Source of the DNA: Erodium maritimum
Lineage: Eukaryota; Streptophyta; Magnoliopsida; Geraniales; Geraniaceae
Length of the DNA stretch: 64,000 bases
Direction: 5' to 3'
NCBI GenBank assembly: GCA_963921825.1
Contig: OY997594.1
Coordinates: forward strand, 1,493,001 to 1,557,000
The notes under the pieces are model-generated. The model ran no database searches. It saw only the letters and a list, made by a program, of their open reading frames with translations, and had not been told where the DNA came from. Numbering within the stretch: the first letter of the stretch is position 1; the number at the start of each line of letters is the position of its first letter. Shown here piece by piece: positions 37,001 to 46,686 of this stretch. The position numbers were made by a program, and so were the translations under genes.

Positions 37001-37401
37001 CAACAAGCACAACATATCAACGCAGTTATGAAAAGAAGCAGCAATACCGCCGCGGCGACCACTCCGATCACCAGTCTCGGGTCCGTCTCATCTCCGCCGG
37101 CCTTGTGTTTGGCCGGCGGAGACCTTCTCCGGACGGGCGGAGTGAGCGCCGGGATTCCGGCTGCCCCGGGTTGCCCCGGATCGACCGGGGCAGCCGGAGT
37201 CGTCGGCGTTGCGCCACCGGCTTCCGGTTGCGGTTGGGTTGTCTCAGCCGCCGCTTCTGTCGGAGGTGGTTGATCAGCTTCGACGGGCGGCGGCTGAGAC
37301 ACCGAGGACACTTCACCGGAAGCTGGTTGTTCAGGTGTAGTGGCTGCTTGATCGGTCGGCGTAGAACCAACCTCAGGCGGTGGGGCGCCCTCGGAAGACA
37401 T
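31037..37401 (-). CDS. PERK: Proline-rich extensin-like receptor kinase (PERK family)
   Basis: Plasma-membrane Ser/Thr kinase thought to sense the cell wall. Exons: 36918-37401, 35842-36390, 32751-32837, 32589-32659, 32418-32494, 32036-32180, 31037-31477; 1854 nt, 617 aa. The first about 110 residues are rich in Pro, Thr, Glu and Ala without a signal peptide, as usual for PERKs; only PPP runs occur and no Ser-Pro4 extensin motif. A membrane helix ([20 protein letters not shown]) is followed by a KKRKKKKQQ stop-transfer patch and a His/Pro-rich linker. The kinase has the glycine loop [11 protein letters not shown], Lys in [27 protein letters not shown] and the APE-type [10 protein letters not shown], so it looks active. 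The Ser-rich tail ends [10 protein letters not shown]. Intron 2 (32838-35841) carries a MITE and a full-length Harbinger transposon. By remembered order the likely Arabidopsis partner is PERK5. Confidence 0.93.
31550..32010. mobile_element. Long palindromic MITE in the last PERK intron
   Basis: Left-arm motifs (CCTTAAGTATTGGTTACGAG, TAAGGAACATTACC) are met in inverted order on the right (CGCGTGACCAATACTTAAGG, GTTCCTTATAAAATG), so almost the whole length can form a hairpin. It is the second copy of the element at 1-430. The outer TATTGGTCACAAACACTA end is shared with the 28712-29026 element. Its right edge comes within about 30 bp of exon 6; exact ends and target duplication are not resolved. 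Confidence 0.7.
32936..33354. mobile_element. Palindromic AT-rich MITE in PERK intron 2
   Basis: The left arm (AGGTAATTTTATTTTAATA, then TTTCATTTAGAGTACCTTAA) is mirrored by the right arm (GAGTACTTTAAATGAAATAT, then AGTAGAATTATCCCT). The centre lies near 33120-33170. A fragment with the same right-end motifs (TAGAGTATTGAGATGAAATT) occurs at about 32220-32285 in another PERK intron. No coding content. Confidence 0.65.
33772..35710 (+). mobile_element. Full-length PIF/Harbinger DNA transposon in PERK intron 2
   Basis: The 1939-bp element is flanked by TAA on both sides (33769-33771 and 35711-35713). Ends are GAGCAGTTCCAACGGGTCG and, inverted, GAGCATCTACAATGGTTAG. Subterminal regions hold repeated GTCGTGTC/TGACACG (left) and CCTGACACT (right) motifs, plausible transposase-binding arrays. 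One transposase frame is present on the strand opposite to PERK. The Myb-like second protein usual for autonomous PIF/Harbinger elements was not found. The right-end 14-mer equals that of the MITE at 2131-2352. Confidence 0.92.
34120..35460 (+). pseudogene. Harbinger transposase (HARBI1-like nuclease) with three nonsense codons
   Basis: A single frame of 447 codons starts [19 protein letters not shown] and ends [12 protein letters not shown]. It has no frameshift but three in-frame stops: TGA at 34495, TGA at 34870 and TAA at 35104. The catalytic triad is visible as D210 (SLDCMHW), D263 (GSNNDINVL) and E337 ([11 protein letters not shown]). Comparison with the family suggests the lost residues were Arg or similar after DATG, Trp in DLWIWH and Gln in ARYQEA. 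Each of these is explained by one C-to-T or G-to-A transition. This is typical of decay after methylation silencing. Confidence 0.9.
36679..36866. mobile_element. Candidate short hAT-like MITE in PERK intron 1
   Basis: The left end CAGGGGCGGATCCATAAATA is matched by an inverted right end GGGGGCGGATTTAGAGCGG. GGGGCGGA termini are common in small non-autonomous plant elements usually assigned to hAT. The flanks share only CCGAC, so an 8-bp duplication is not demonstrated. The right end is about 50 bp from exon 1. Confidence 0.45.
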
Positions 37402-38916
37402 GTTTTGACGATAAGTCTCCGATCAAAAGACTATCTTCAAAAACTTCACGAGAGAATTCCCCACCGCACCGAAAAAATAATCACCCCTACAGAATAAAGA
37501 TCGATACAAAACAAATCAATCATATTAATTTTGATTTGATTATCGTCAATATAATTTTATAGAAAAACGTACAAATCCAATAAGCCTAACGAAACATTTG
37601 AATACCATTTCAAAAAGTACGAGAACGTGATGGATGATTATAAATTGTTGACAACAATGTGTCGATTGTTGTGTTAACGTGGTGAGTGGAGTAGTATTGT
37701 GTTTATATGTTCATGCATGTGGGTGGTGTTTGGGTAGAGAGAAAGTGAGAGAAAGTGTACCTGAAACAAAAGGTGCCGAGAATGCAAAAGGAAAAGCTGT
37801 GAGGGAGTTTGCGTAAAAATGCCATCACAGAAGGCGGATCCACTCTCCTACAAATTAGGAAACTTTTCTCATTCCATTGAGTGTTGTCTTCGTCTCCATC
37901 CTTTCAATCTTTCTATTTTTGTCCATCTCTAATCTTTGGTCAAACATTTTTTTTTCCTTTTCCAAATGTTATCCATGACATTGAATTAGTTATTTTCGTG
38001 TAAACGGTCTGAATTTTGATAGATTTTGACCTACAAGTTTTTTTTACTTATTTTTTAAAATTAAAATTATTATACTAGAACAAATTTACACAACATAAAG
38101 GAAAAGAACAAACAAACCTAATGAATTCTTTCTATATATATTTTTTTTACCATTAACCTAGAATGATTTCAATCCAAACACTCTCCACATGTTGAAGCGG
38201 AAATTCTCAAGTACTCGTCGTGTTACGTATTTTTTCAACGAGTCACTCGAAATTTCCCAATTTATCAAGGTTGGTATTTCTTCTAGTTTTTTTGTTAAAA
38301 ATTCTAAAATACCCTTTTACGTGACTGACGTTGTACGCAGTTTGATAAGGGCATTTTGATAATTAAAATTATATTTATGTCAAATTTGATGGAAAATAAA
38401 ATAAAAAATAACACTCATAAACTTTGAAAGTTGGAAGACGACAGTCAGTACGAGCAGTCAGCAGCCTCTAATACTAACATGTTTTTTTTTCACTTTCTTC
38501 ACAATTTTTCAACCGCCAATAGTGAGCTTACCGCTAGCATCCAAACGTCGGCTTAACGTCAGCAAAACGCCAGCTCAACCCCGGTGTTTTTTTTCCTGCC
38601 AACGACTTATTGTCGGTTTTACCACCAACATTGAAGATGCTTTGAGTTTGTTGTAGGTGGGACCCAATGTAACAAATTCGGGCCCGATGATAGGCCCACA
38701 GCCACAGAATAACTAGGCCCAATAGTATTCTGGGCTCTCCCTCTTCGGCCCATGCATCGTTCATCGCTCGTTCTTATGCCTTTTCTCACTCGAGTGAAGA
38801 CAGACCCTCTACTCCTCATTTTTTTCACTTTCCTTCCTCTTCAGATAAACTCGTGCTTCACCGAGCTAGCTCTCACCGGAGATCTCAGCGAGCCATTCGT
38901 GTGGCTTCTCCTCTCA
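37402..38916. promoter_or_regulatory. Divergent spacer between PERK (-) and COPG (+)
   Basis: The two genes are transcribed away from each other, so both promoters must lie in these 1.5 kb. The sequence TTTGTTTCAGGTACACTT on the minus strand near 37750-37770 looks like a splice acceptor and could end an intron in the PERK 5' UTR. A CT-rich stretch (38775-38850) precedes the COPG start. No TATA box is claimed. Confidence 0.5.
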
Positions 38917-41900
38917 ATGGCGCAGCCTATGGTGAAGAAGGACGATGACCGCGACGACGAAGGTACGCTCTCCGATCCCGGCGATCCGTCGGAGATCCGT
39001 TTCGATTGCTAGTTGTTTTTGATTCTGAAATTGGATCCAATCTCTCAATTTGGGGCGTAGATTATGCGGATTGTTGATTTAGCTTGTAGATCTGTTGATT
39101 CTAGGTTGCTGTTTTTTTATGAGTGTCTTGCCGATCCAATTTGGTTGTGTTCGTGGTTTTGAGTCGTTTGATCTGGTGCTGGTCTGGTCTAAGTGCGCGT
39201 AGATTTGGTTTGGTAGGTGATGTTTAGGTTTTCTCCTGGTGGAAATGGAAATGGAAATAGAAATGTAGTGTGTGAGTTGTGTGGAACGGCTGATTTTCTT
39301 ACATGTTTCCTATAATTGTATGAATTGTGTGGAACGGTTGATTTTCTTACATGTTTCCTATAATCGTAAGAATTGTATCCAATTTGGTTGTGTTATGGTT
39401 TTGAGTGAGTTGTTTGATCTGGCGTTGGTATGGTCTAAGTGCGCGTAGATTTGGTTTGGTAGGTGATGTTTAGATTTTCTCCTGGTGGAAATGAAATGAA
39501 AATAGAAATGTAGTGTGTGAATTGTGTGGAACGGCTGATTTTCTCACATGCTTCCTAAAATCGTATGAATTGTGTGGAACGGTTGATTTTCTTACATGTT
39601 TCCTATAATCGTATGAATTGTATCCAATTTGGTGGTGGTCGTGGTTTTGAGTCGTTTGATCTGGCGCTGGTCTGGTCTAAGTGCGCGTAGATGTGTGCAT
39701 TGGTAGGTGATGTTTAGGTTTTCTCCTGATGGAAAAGGAAATGGTAATGGAAATGTAGCGTGTGAATTTTGTGGAACGGCTGATTTTCTTACATGTTTCT
39801 TTTCATTCTACTTTAGAGAGTGAATGTGTAATGTGTGTATGCATGGTAGTGTCCAATTATCTTTGTTGATAGTGTGATTGTTGAATTTGTTCGACAGCTG
39901 ATTACTCTCCATTTATGGGGATTGAGAAGGGAGCTGTTCTTCAGGAAGCCAGGGTCTTCAATGATCCTCAGCTCGATCCACGAAGATGCTCTCAGGTTTT
40001 GGCCTTACTCCGTTGAGTTCTTCTCTTTATGTGGTTTGTTTGTTTTCGGGAGAGTGGTTTTTATGGTGCTCTGGTTTTGTTTGTACATTTTGCAGGTTAT
40101 TACAAAGCTGTTGTACTTACTGAACCAGGGAGAATCGTTTACCAAGGTCAAATTTATTTCCTCGTTGTAGATGCGTGTTTTTGTTAATTGATCTGTGATT
40201 GAATTGAGGTATTCAAGTTGCTATGCTAGCCATGAAATTGATTTCTCTTATGAAATTACATTAGGTTGAGGCAACAGAAGTGTTCTTTTCCGTGACAAAA
40301 CTTTTTCAGTCAAAGGATTTAGGGTTAAGGAGAATGGTATATTTGATGATAAAGGAAATCTCTCCTTCAGCAGATGAGGTTATACACAAAAACTTCTTCT
40401 TTTTTTCTTTCCATTTCCCATGGTATAGCGTTTTTTTCAATGTCAAGCACTAACTGGTGTTCATTTTTTTAATGTATAAGGTCATCATTGTTACAAGCTC
40501 TCTCATGAAGGATATGAATAGCAAGACTGATATGTATCGAGCAAATGCTATCCGCGTGCTTTGCCAGATAACTGATGGAACCCTTCTAACCCAAATTGAG
40601 CGGTATTTGAAACAAGCAGTTGTTGACAAAAATCCAGTTGTCGCAAGTGCAGCTTTAGTTAGTGGTATCCATTTACTACAGGTACTATAGCAGTTATTAG
40701 TAATTTCTTATGTGTGCCTCTATATTATATTTATGATCATGAAGTTATTACAGACGAACCCCGAGATTGTTAAAAGGTGGAGTAATGAGGTTCAGGAAGC
40801 TGTGCAGTCAAGGGCAGCCCTTGTACAGTTCCATGCACTGGCTTTGCTCCATCAGGTAAGCTGTATTATAGTTTTACATTATTAGTGTTCAGAATTTAAC
40901 TGGGAATTTATTCATCCACTAGTCTTCTTGTTTCCGAGCATTTCTCGTTATCCATTGGCTGTACTGTGTAGGTTTTCCCAAGAACTTCCCTATATGTACT
41001 ATTGACCTAAGTTTCTTTTTTAATGTATGGTGTGCACTTGATCTTTTTGACTTTGGTAATGTTAGCTAGAACTTTTTTTCCTCTACAGTATAAAATAGTC
41101 CATTCCTGTAAAGGAATTTTCAAATGCAATCCCTAATCTTGTTGTATATGTCTAAAGAACTTTGAATGACACATTATATGGTCTAAAATAGTTGTTTATT
41201 TTCTGATTACTTGGCAGCTGTTTTTTTTTTGGAATGGGTTATCAAGTTCTCATTTACATGGTGGACTCTATAACTGTTCTCATTTTCTTCTGTTCTCAAT
41301 TGCTCATGTATTTGAACTGCAGATACGACAAAACGATAGACTTGCTGTTAGCAAGTTAGTAACCAGCCTGACAAGGGGAAGTGTTCGCTCACCTTTGGCC
41401 CAATGCCTGTTGATTCGCTATACCAGTCAGGTTTGACAATGCTTTCTTGAATGTATGTAATCTTTAAGGATTGGCTGCTATTGTAAATTGTCAATCAGAG
41501 CTATGAGTTGTTTGTGTGTGCAGGTTATTCGCGAGTCAGCCAATAATGTGCAAACAGGGGATCGCCCCTTCTATGATTTTCTTGAAGGTTGCCTACGCCA
41601 CAAGGCAGAGATGGTGATTTTTGAGGCTGCTCGAGCAATTACGGAACTTAATGGTGTAACAGCCCGAGAATTGACTCCAGCAATAACTGTTCTCCAACTA
41701 TTTTTAAGTTCTTCCAAGCCAGTTTTGAGGTTTGCTGCAGTCCGCACTTTGAACAAGGTTAACTCTTTTTCTCCATCCTATTTTCCATCTAATATGTGAA
41801 AGTGAGTGAGGGGGTTGTATTTTCCATACTTTTTTCTGAATTATATGCTGGTCATTGTGTTAGCAATTTCCTTGATATGGCTCTAAACATGATAAACTGC

Positions 41901-44900
41901 ATGGAACCTTATATATCCTGCAATAATGATAATTATGGTTGTATTTTTTTGCAGGTGGCAATGACACATCCAATGGCTGTCACCAATTGCAACATTGATA
42001 TGGAGAGTTTAATTTCTGATCAGAATAGAAGCATTGCGACCCTTGCAATCACTACACTTCTTAAAACTGGGAATGAATCAAGTGTGGAGCGCCTGATGAA
42101 GCAGATTACAAGTTTCATGTCAGACATCGCTGATGAGTTTAAAATTGTCGTGGTTGAAGCCATCAGGTCACTGTGTTTGAAGTTCCCATTGAAATATAGA
42201 TCTCTGTAAGTAATGTCGCAGCCAAAATTATCTTACTCTTGTAACTTAATTTTCATAATTCACTTTTTCTTTGAAGCACTGTTTCTTCTCTTCTTTTTTG
42301 CTCTAATGATTCATTTCTTCTACTTTTATCACAGGATGAACTTTTTAAGCAGCATTCTGAGGGAAGAAGGTGGATTTGAGTACAAGAAGGCAATTGTTGA
42401 TTCAATTGTGATCCTCATAAGGGACATTCCTGAAGCAAAAGAAAGTGGGTTGCTTCATCTGTGTGAGTTCATTGAAGATTGTGAATTCACCTATCTTTCC
42501 ACACAGGTGACAGTTTCTTTTGCATTGTCAATTTATGAATTTTATTCAACGCTCTCAGTCTTGGGTTCGCCTTCAACATTGTTGACTTTTATCTTCTTCA
42601 CGTGTTCAGATTCTCCATTTTCTTGGGACTGAAGGACCTAAAACTTCAGATCCAAGCAAATATATACGGTACATATATAACCGTGTACATCTAGAGAATG
42701 CAACTGTTCGGGCTAGTGCTGTCAGTACATTGGCAAAGTTTGGTGCTATGGTTGACTCATTGAAGGTCTGTTGATTTCGTTTTATCAAGTCTAATTAATT
42801 TGGATTATATGTGGTTTTCTAGCTTCTGAGTTGAATTAATACTTTGTTGTACAATCCGATGCAGCCACGCATATTTGTTCTTTTGAGACGTTGTCTGTTT
42901 GACAGTGATGACGAGGTGAGTTTCTGTCCTAGTTTTCTCTACACTTTGCTCAGGATGCACATTTTAAATTTGATGTTTCTTTAGGTTTCTCTTTTGTTGA
43001 TTTCCTTGAAAAGCATTTACACGATACATGTGTTAGGTTGCTGTATATTTATTTTAATAAATACTTTGGTTCGATGATATATTTGTTTAGGTTCGTGACA
43101 GAGCTACACTTTATCTGAATACACTCGGAGGTGATGGTGCAGTTGTTGAAACTGACAAGGATGTGAAGGAGTTCCTCTTTGGCTCACTAGATGTGCCACT
43201 TGCCAATCTCGAGACAAGTTTGAAAAATTATGTGAGTTTTCTCCTTTCTTGTGTGCATTTGGACTTGCGGAGTCATCATCTTATGTCTTCAATGTGTTGG
43301 TCATCCAGCAACCTTCAGAAGAACCCTTCGATATCAGTTCTGTGCCCAGGGAGATTAAGCCTCAACCTCTTGCAGAAAAGAAAGCACCTGGTAAAAAACC
43401 GGCTGGTCTGGGTGCTCCTCCAAGTGGCTCTGCATCCACTGTTGATGCCTATGAGAAGCTGCTTTCTTCTATTCGAGAATTTTCAAGCTTTGGAAAGCTT
43501 TTTAAGGTTCTTCCCTTGATTATCCTTATATATATATATATCAAACTCTATTTACATATGGCTGATTTAGAATGAACTCGAACTCAGTCTACATTTTTCT
43601 TTTCTTTTCTTAACAGTCATCGGCACCTGTCGAGCTAACGGAAGCAGAGACAGAATATGCAGTTAATGTCGTGAAGCACATTTTCGATAATCACGTTGTG
43701 TTCCAGTACAACTGCACCAATACAATTCCAGAGCAATTACTGGAAAATGTAATGTCCTCTTTTAACAAAGCACATCACCGTATTTATTTATTTATTTCCT
43801 GTTTGGCAATGTTTGTATAATTATTTTCTGCTTGTTACTAGGTCATTGTCTCGGTGGATGCCTCAGAAGCGGAGGAATTCTCTGAAGTAGCGTCCAAGCC
43901 TCTAAGATCTCTTCCTTATGATTCACCTGGACAGACCTTTGTGGCCTTCGAGAAGCCAGGAGGAGTTCCTGCTGTGGGAAAATTCTCAAACACGTTGAGG
44001 TTTATTGTTAAAGAGGTATATCTTCTTTCTTTAACTCTGAGACCCTATCTGCAGATTGAGGTTTTGCAAACTAATCGGGGACATATTATCTGTTATCTAA
44101 TTATTGATTCCACGTATAATTCTCTATCTGGTTATTCCATCTTGTATCCGAGTACTTTGCCCTGCCCTTCTGATCATTCCACAACAAACATATACACAAG
44201 TAGAGAGTTTGCATGTATGTGTCAGAGTTTAAAAGACGAGGATAGTAGCAAAATAGCTTGTTTCCATATAGCCAAGACCTTGAGTTCGAACCTTCATACA
44301 TATATAATAGGGGTAACTTCATTAACACCCCCTTTTGACCGTTGCTTCTCAAATAGACAAATACACACGGTAAAGGTGAAGGGTTATTAGTAACGCACAG
44401 TCACCTTTCGTTTATCATAAAGAAACACCCGGATTTGGGTCATTCTGTTCCAAAAAAACCACTGATGCATTTTCTGTGTAAATCCGTGTGTTTTGATTGA
44501 TTACAAAAGGCGACAGTGTGTTCCTGATAGCAAAAGGTCAAAGTGGATATGGTAATAACATTTTCCCATACGTATATCAGCTTTGAATTTAAATTCAACT
44601 CTTGTTGTCTTAAGCCTTATGGAGCTGGAGTGCTGATAAAATGAGAGACGAAGATAATATTTGTTTGGCAGACGCATGTTTTTTTGACTAGTTGCACATT
44701 GATTTGTTTTACCAGGTTGACCCGACTAGCGGTGAGGCAGAGGACGATGGCGTGGAAGACGAATACCAACTTGAGGATCTTGAGGTCGTAGCTGCAGATT
44801 ACATGATGAAAGTACCAGTCTCAAACTTCCGGAATGCATGGGAAAGCATGGGCCCAGATTGTGAGCGTGTAGATGAATACGGCCTTGGCCCAAGAGAAAG

Positions 44901-45806
44901 CTTGGCTGAGGCTGTGAGTGCTGTCATCAACCTTCTCGGCATGCAACCCTGCGAGGTAAGTACATTCAAGGGCCTGCAGCTCCAACTGGTTCTTACTTAG
45001 CAATTACTGCTCGAGTTCTTATCTCTCTCTCGTTCTTTTTTTTTATAAGCAATTATTTAAATGTAGGAAAAACATTATTTACATACCTCAACGACTTTTG
45101 ATTTTTTAAAACACATCCTTACCTTTACATAATCATAAAAAACCCGTTAAAAGGTCGCTGAGTTTTTGAGAAAAAACAAAAGGTGACGGTGTGTTGTTAA
45201 CCCATCACCTATTCAGAGTATTTTGAAAATCATAGGCCACGACGGTTTGTTAGTAAAGATACCCTTAAGTGTATCATGAGTTGGGCTCAAGACCACTCCT
45301 TATATAGAAATAAGGTCTATTTTTTCCACCTGACCCAACGAGTGTTAGTGAGAGATCAAAGAGGCCCGACCTCACTTGTAGAAAGAAGCCCAGAGAGGCC
45401 CAACCAAAGTTGGAGAGAAATAAGGCTTGAGAGATACCGTTGCTAGGATTTAAATAATGGCCTCTTGGATCCAAGTTCAAGTGCTTCACCAGTTGGACGA
45501 GCAAGCGTTGGTCATTTCATGGTTCAGTGTTAATCGATCCCTCCTCGAGATCTGTCTTAATGTACCTTTTTTGTTGAGTAAAGCTGACTGTTTCTTTCAT
45601 ATGACGCTCAGGGTACAGAGGTTGTTCCAAACAATTCAAGGTCACACACGTGCCTACTATCCGGTGTATACATAGGCAACGCGAAGGTGCTCGTGAGGTT
45701 GCAGTTCGGAATCGACGGTCCCAAGGACGTCGCAATGAAACTGGCCGTGAGATCGGACGATGAAGCCGTCAGCGATGCCATTCACGAGATAGTAGCGAGC
45801 GGATAG
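38917..45806 (+). CDS. COPG: Coatomer subunit gamma (COPI coat, Sec21p)
   Basis: Part of the F-subcomplex of the COPI coat that drives Golgi-to-ER and intra-Golgi retrograde vesicles. Exons: 38917-38962, 39898-39995, 40096-40146, 40265-40378, 40481-40681, 40754-40855, 41323-41430, 41524-41757, 41955-42205, 42335-42506, 42610-42765, 42865-42915, 43091-43231, 43309-43506, 43617-43748, 43842-44015, 44716-44955, 45612-45806. They give 2664 nt, 887 aa, the normal size. The adaptin-N HEAT solenoid spans about residues 20-540 ([32 protein letters not shown]); a Pro/Ala-rich hinge (about 590-625) leads to the appendage domain, ending [20 protein letters not shown] is the family start. The frame is also open from an ATG at 38752, 55 codons upstream. 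AGB1 converges on it from the right. Confidence 0.97.
39125..39800. repeat. Three tandem copies of about 245 bp in COPG intron 1
   Basis: The marker ATCCAATTTGGTTGTG (third copy with GGTGGTGG) recurs near 39135, 39377 and 39628. Each unit continues with GTCTAAGTGCGCGTAGAT, GGTAGGTGATGTTTAG and GTGTGGAACGGCTGATTTTC. Units one and two contain an inner duplication of GAATTGTGTGGAACGGTTGA. Differences are few, so this is a fairly recent expansion. Confidence 0.9.
44312..44590. mobile_element. MITE of the GGTGACAGTGTGTT family in COPG intron 16
   Basis: The left side reads ACACGGTAAAGGTGAAGGGT and CGCACAGTCACCTTTCG; the right side holds AAGGCGACAGTGTGTTCCTG and AAGGTCAAAGTGGATATGGT, an imperfect inversion. 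Relatives lie at 45060-45270, 48470-48735, 49760-50045 and 61550-61700. Target duplication not resolved. Confidence 0.55.
45060..45270. mobile_element. Second MITE of the GGTGACAGTGTGTT family in COPG intron 17
   Basis: It opens AAAAACATTATTTACATACC and includes AAAGGTGACGGTGTGTTGTT and CCCATCACCTATTCAG, shared with the copy at 49760-50045. The remainder of the intron holds no further recognised element. Confidence 0.5.
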
Positions 45807-46109
45807 TTTGAGAGATCGATGATTCTCGTGCCTCATGTACTACCCCCTTGTGCAAATGGAGAGATCCACAGTGTAGGAGAAAGCAGGAAGAGAAGCTACA
45901 AAGTGTAGGATCGTCATATATATAGGTGCGTACTGTCTCGTACCGCTCGATTGTTATGGAGATCAGTGCGAGAGAACTAACCTTGCTAGAATTTACACCT
46001 ATTTGAATTATTTGTTTGTTGCTAGAATGGTTGTCTACTGATTGCTTTTGTCCAAAGAGTTACAATATAACTTTAATGTTTTAAAAGAGAAAAATCTGGG
46101 CTTTATATT

Positions 46110-46515
46110 ATAGGGAATTGCAAAAATAAGTAAATATCTTTTGTATCGTACTTTGTAGTAAAATGATGATTTTACCCTCTAAAATTAAGATCTTTTCAAC
46201 AAAAAAATCTAAATTTGGGTTTTCTTTTGTTGATTTTTTAAAAGTAAAATTGCATTTTGAAACAAATTTATACATGATACATCAAAAGAGCGAGTTTATG
46301 ACATTGTTTTCGGCAAGATTCTAAAAATCACTAGGCGCTAGTCGGGCGGTTAAAGCCTTTTGAGGATTAATCGGGAATTAATCGGGTCGGCCAACAAGGA
46401 AATGGGGACTAGGCGCCTAGGCAGAACCTGGTCTGGATTTTTAGAACACTGGTTTTTGAAAGAGTTACAAGTTGTACAAAATGAATACCTCGCTGTCTGA
46501 CTTCGCAATTATCAC
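46110..46515. mobile_element. MITE of the GGGATAATTGCAAAAA family between COPG and AGB1
   Basis: It begins near TAGGGAATTGCAAAAATAAG and ends TTCGCAATTATCACTATA after GAGTTACAAGTTGTACAAAA. Its right arm is split by a smaller element at about 46329-46448. The rest of the COPG-AGB1 convergent spacer (45807-46686) should hold both 3' UTRs; no gene is seen. Confidence 0.65.
46329..46448. mobile_element. Small MITE (about 120 bp) nested in another MITE
   Basis: Ends are TTCTAAAAATCACTAGGCG and, inverted, GTTCTAAAAATCCAGACCAG, with CTAGGCG motifs inside both arms. It separates two pieces of the surrounding MITE that are contiguous in sister copies. The larger element at 7190-7580 shares the TTCTAAAAATC ends. 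Confidence 0.65.
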
Positions 46516-46686
46516 TATACATTACTAGTGGCTTGAATAAATGGTGAAGCAAGTCAATACAATTGTAAAACATATAAAGGCAAAAGGGCAAAAGGCAAAT
46601 CACCATTCAATTCAAGTGAGAGTTAGTGAAGCCTCATTAAGTTACTCTAAAGCTGGAAGGGAAAGAATCCTGTTAATTTGAAGGAA

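Noticed and set aside
36880-37497. 205-codon + strand frame opposite PERK exon 1
   Set aside because: Antisense of the proline-rich coding exon; composition (Arg/Gly/Ser) and lack of domains show it is a shadow.
38500-38650. Possible MITE upstream of COPG (AACATTGAAGATGCTTT)
   Set aside because: The apparent terminus has no inverted partner or flanking duplication.
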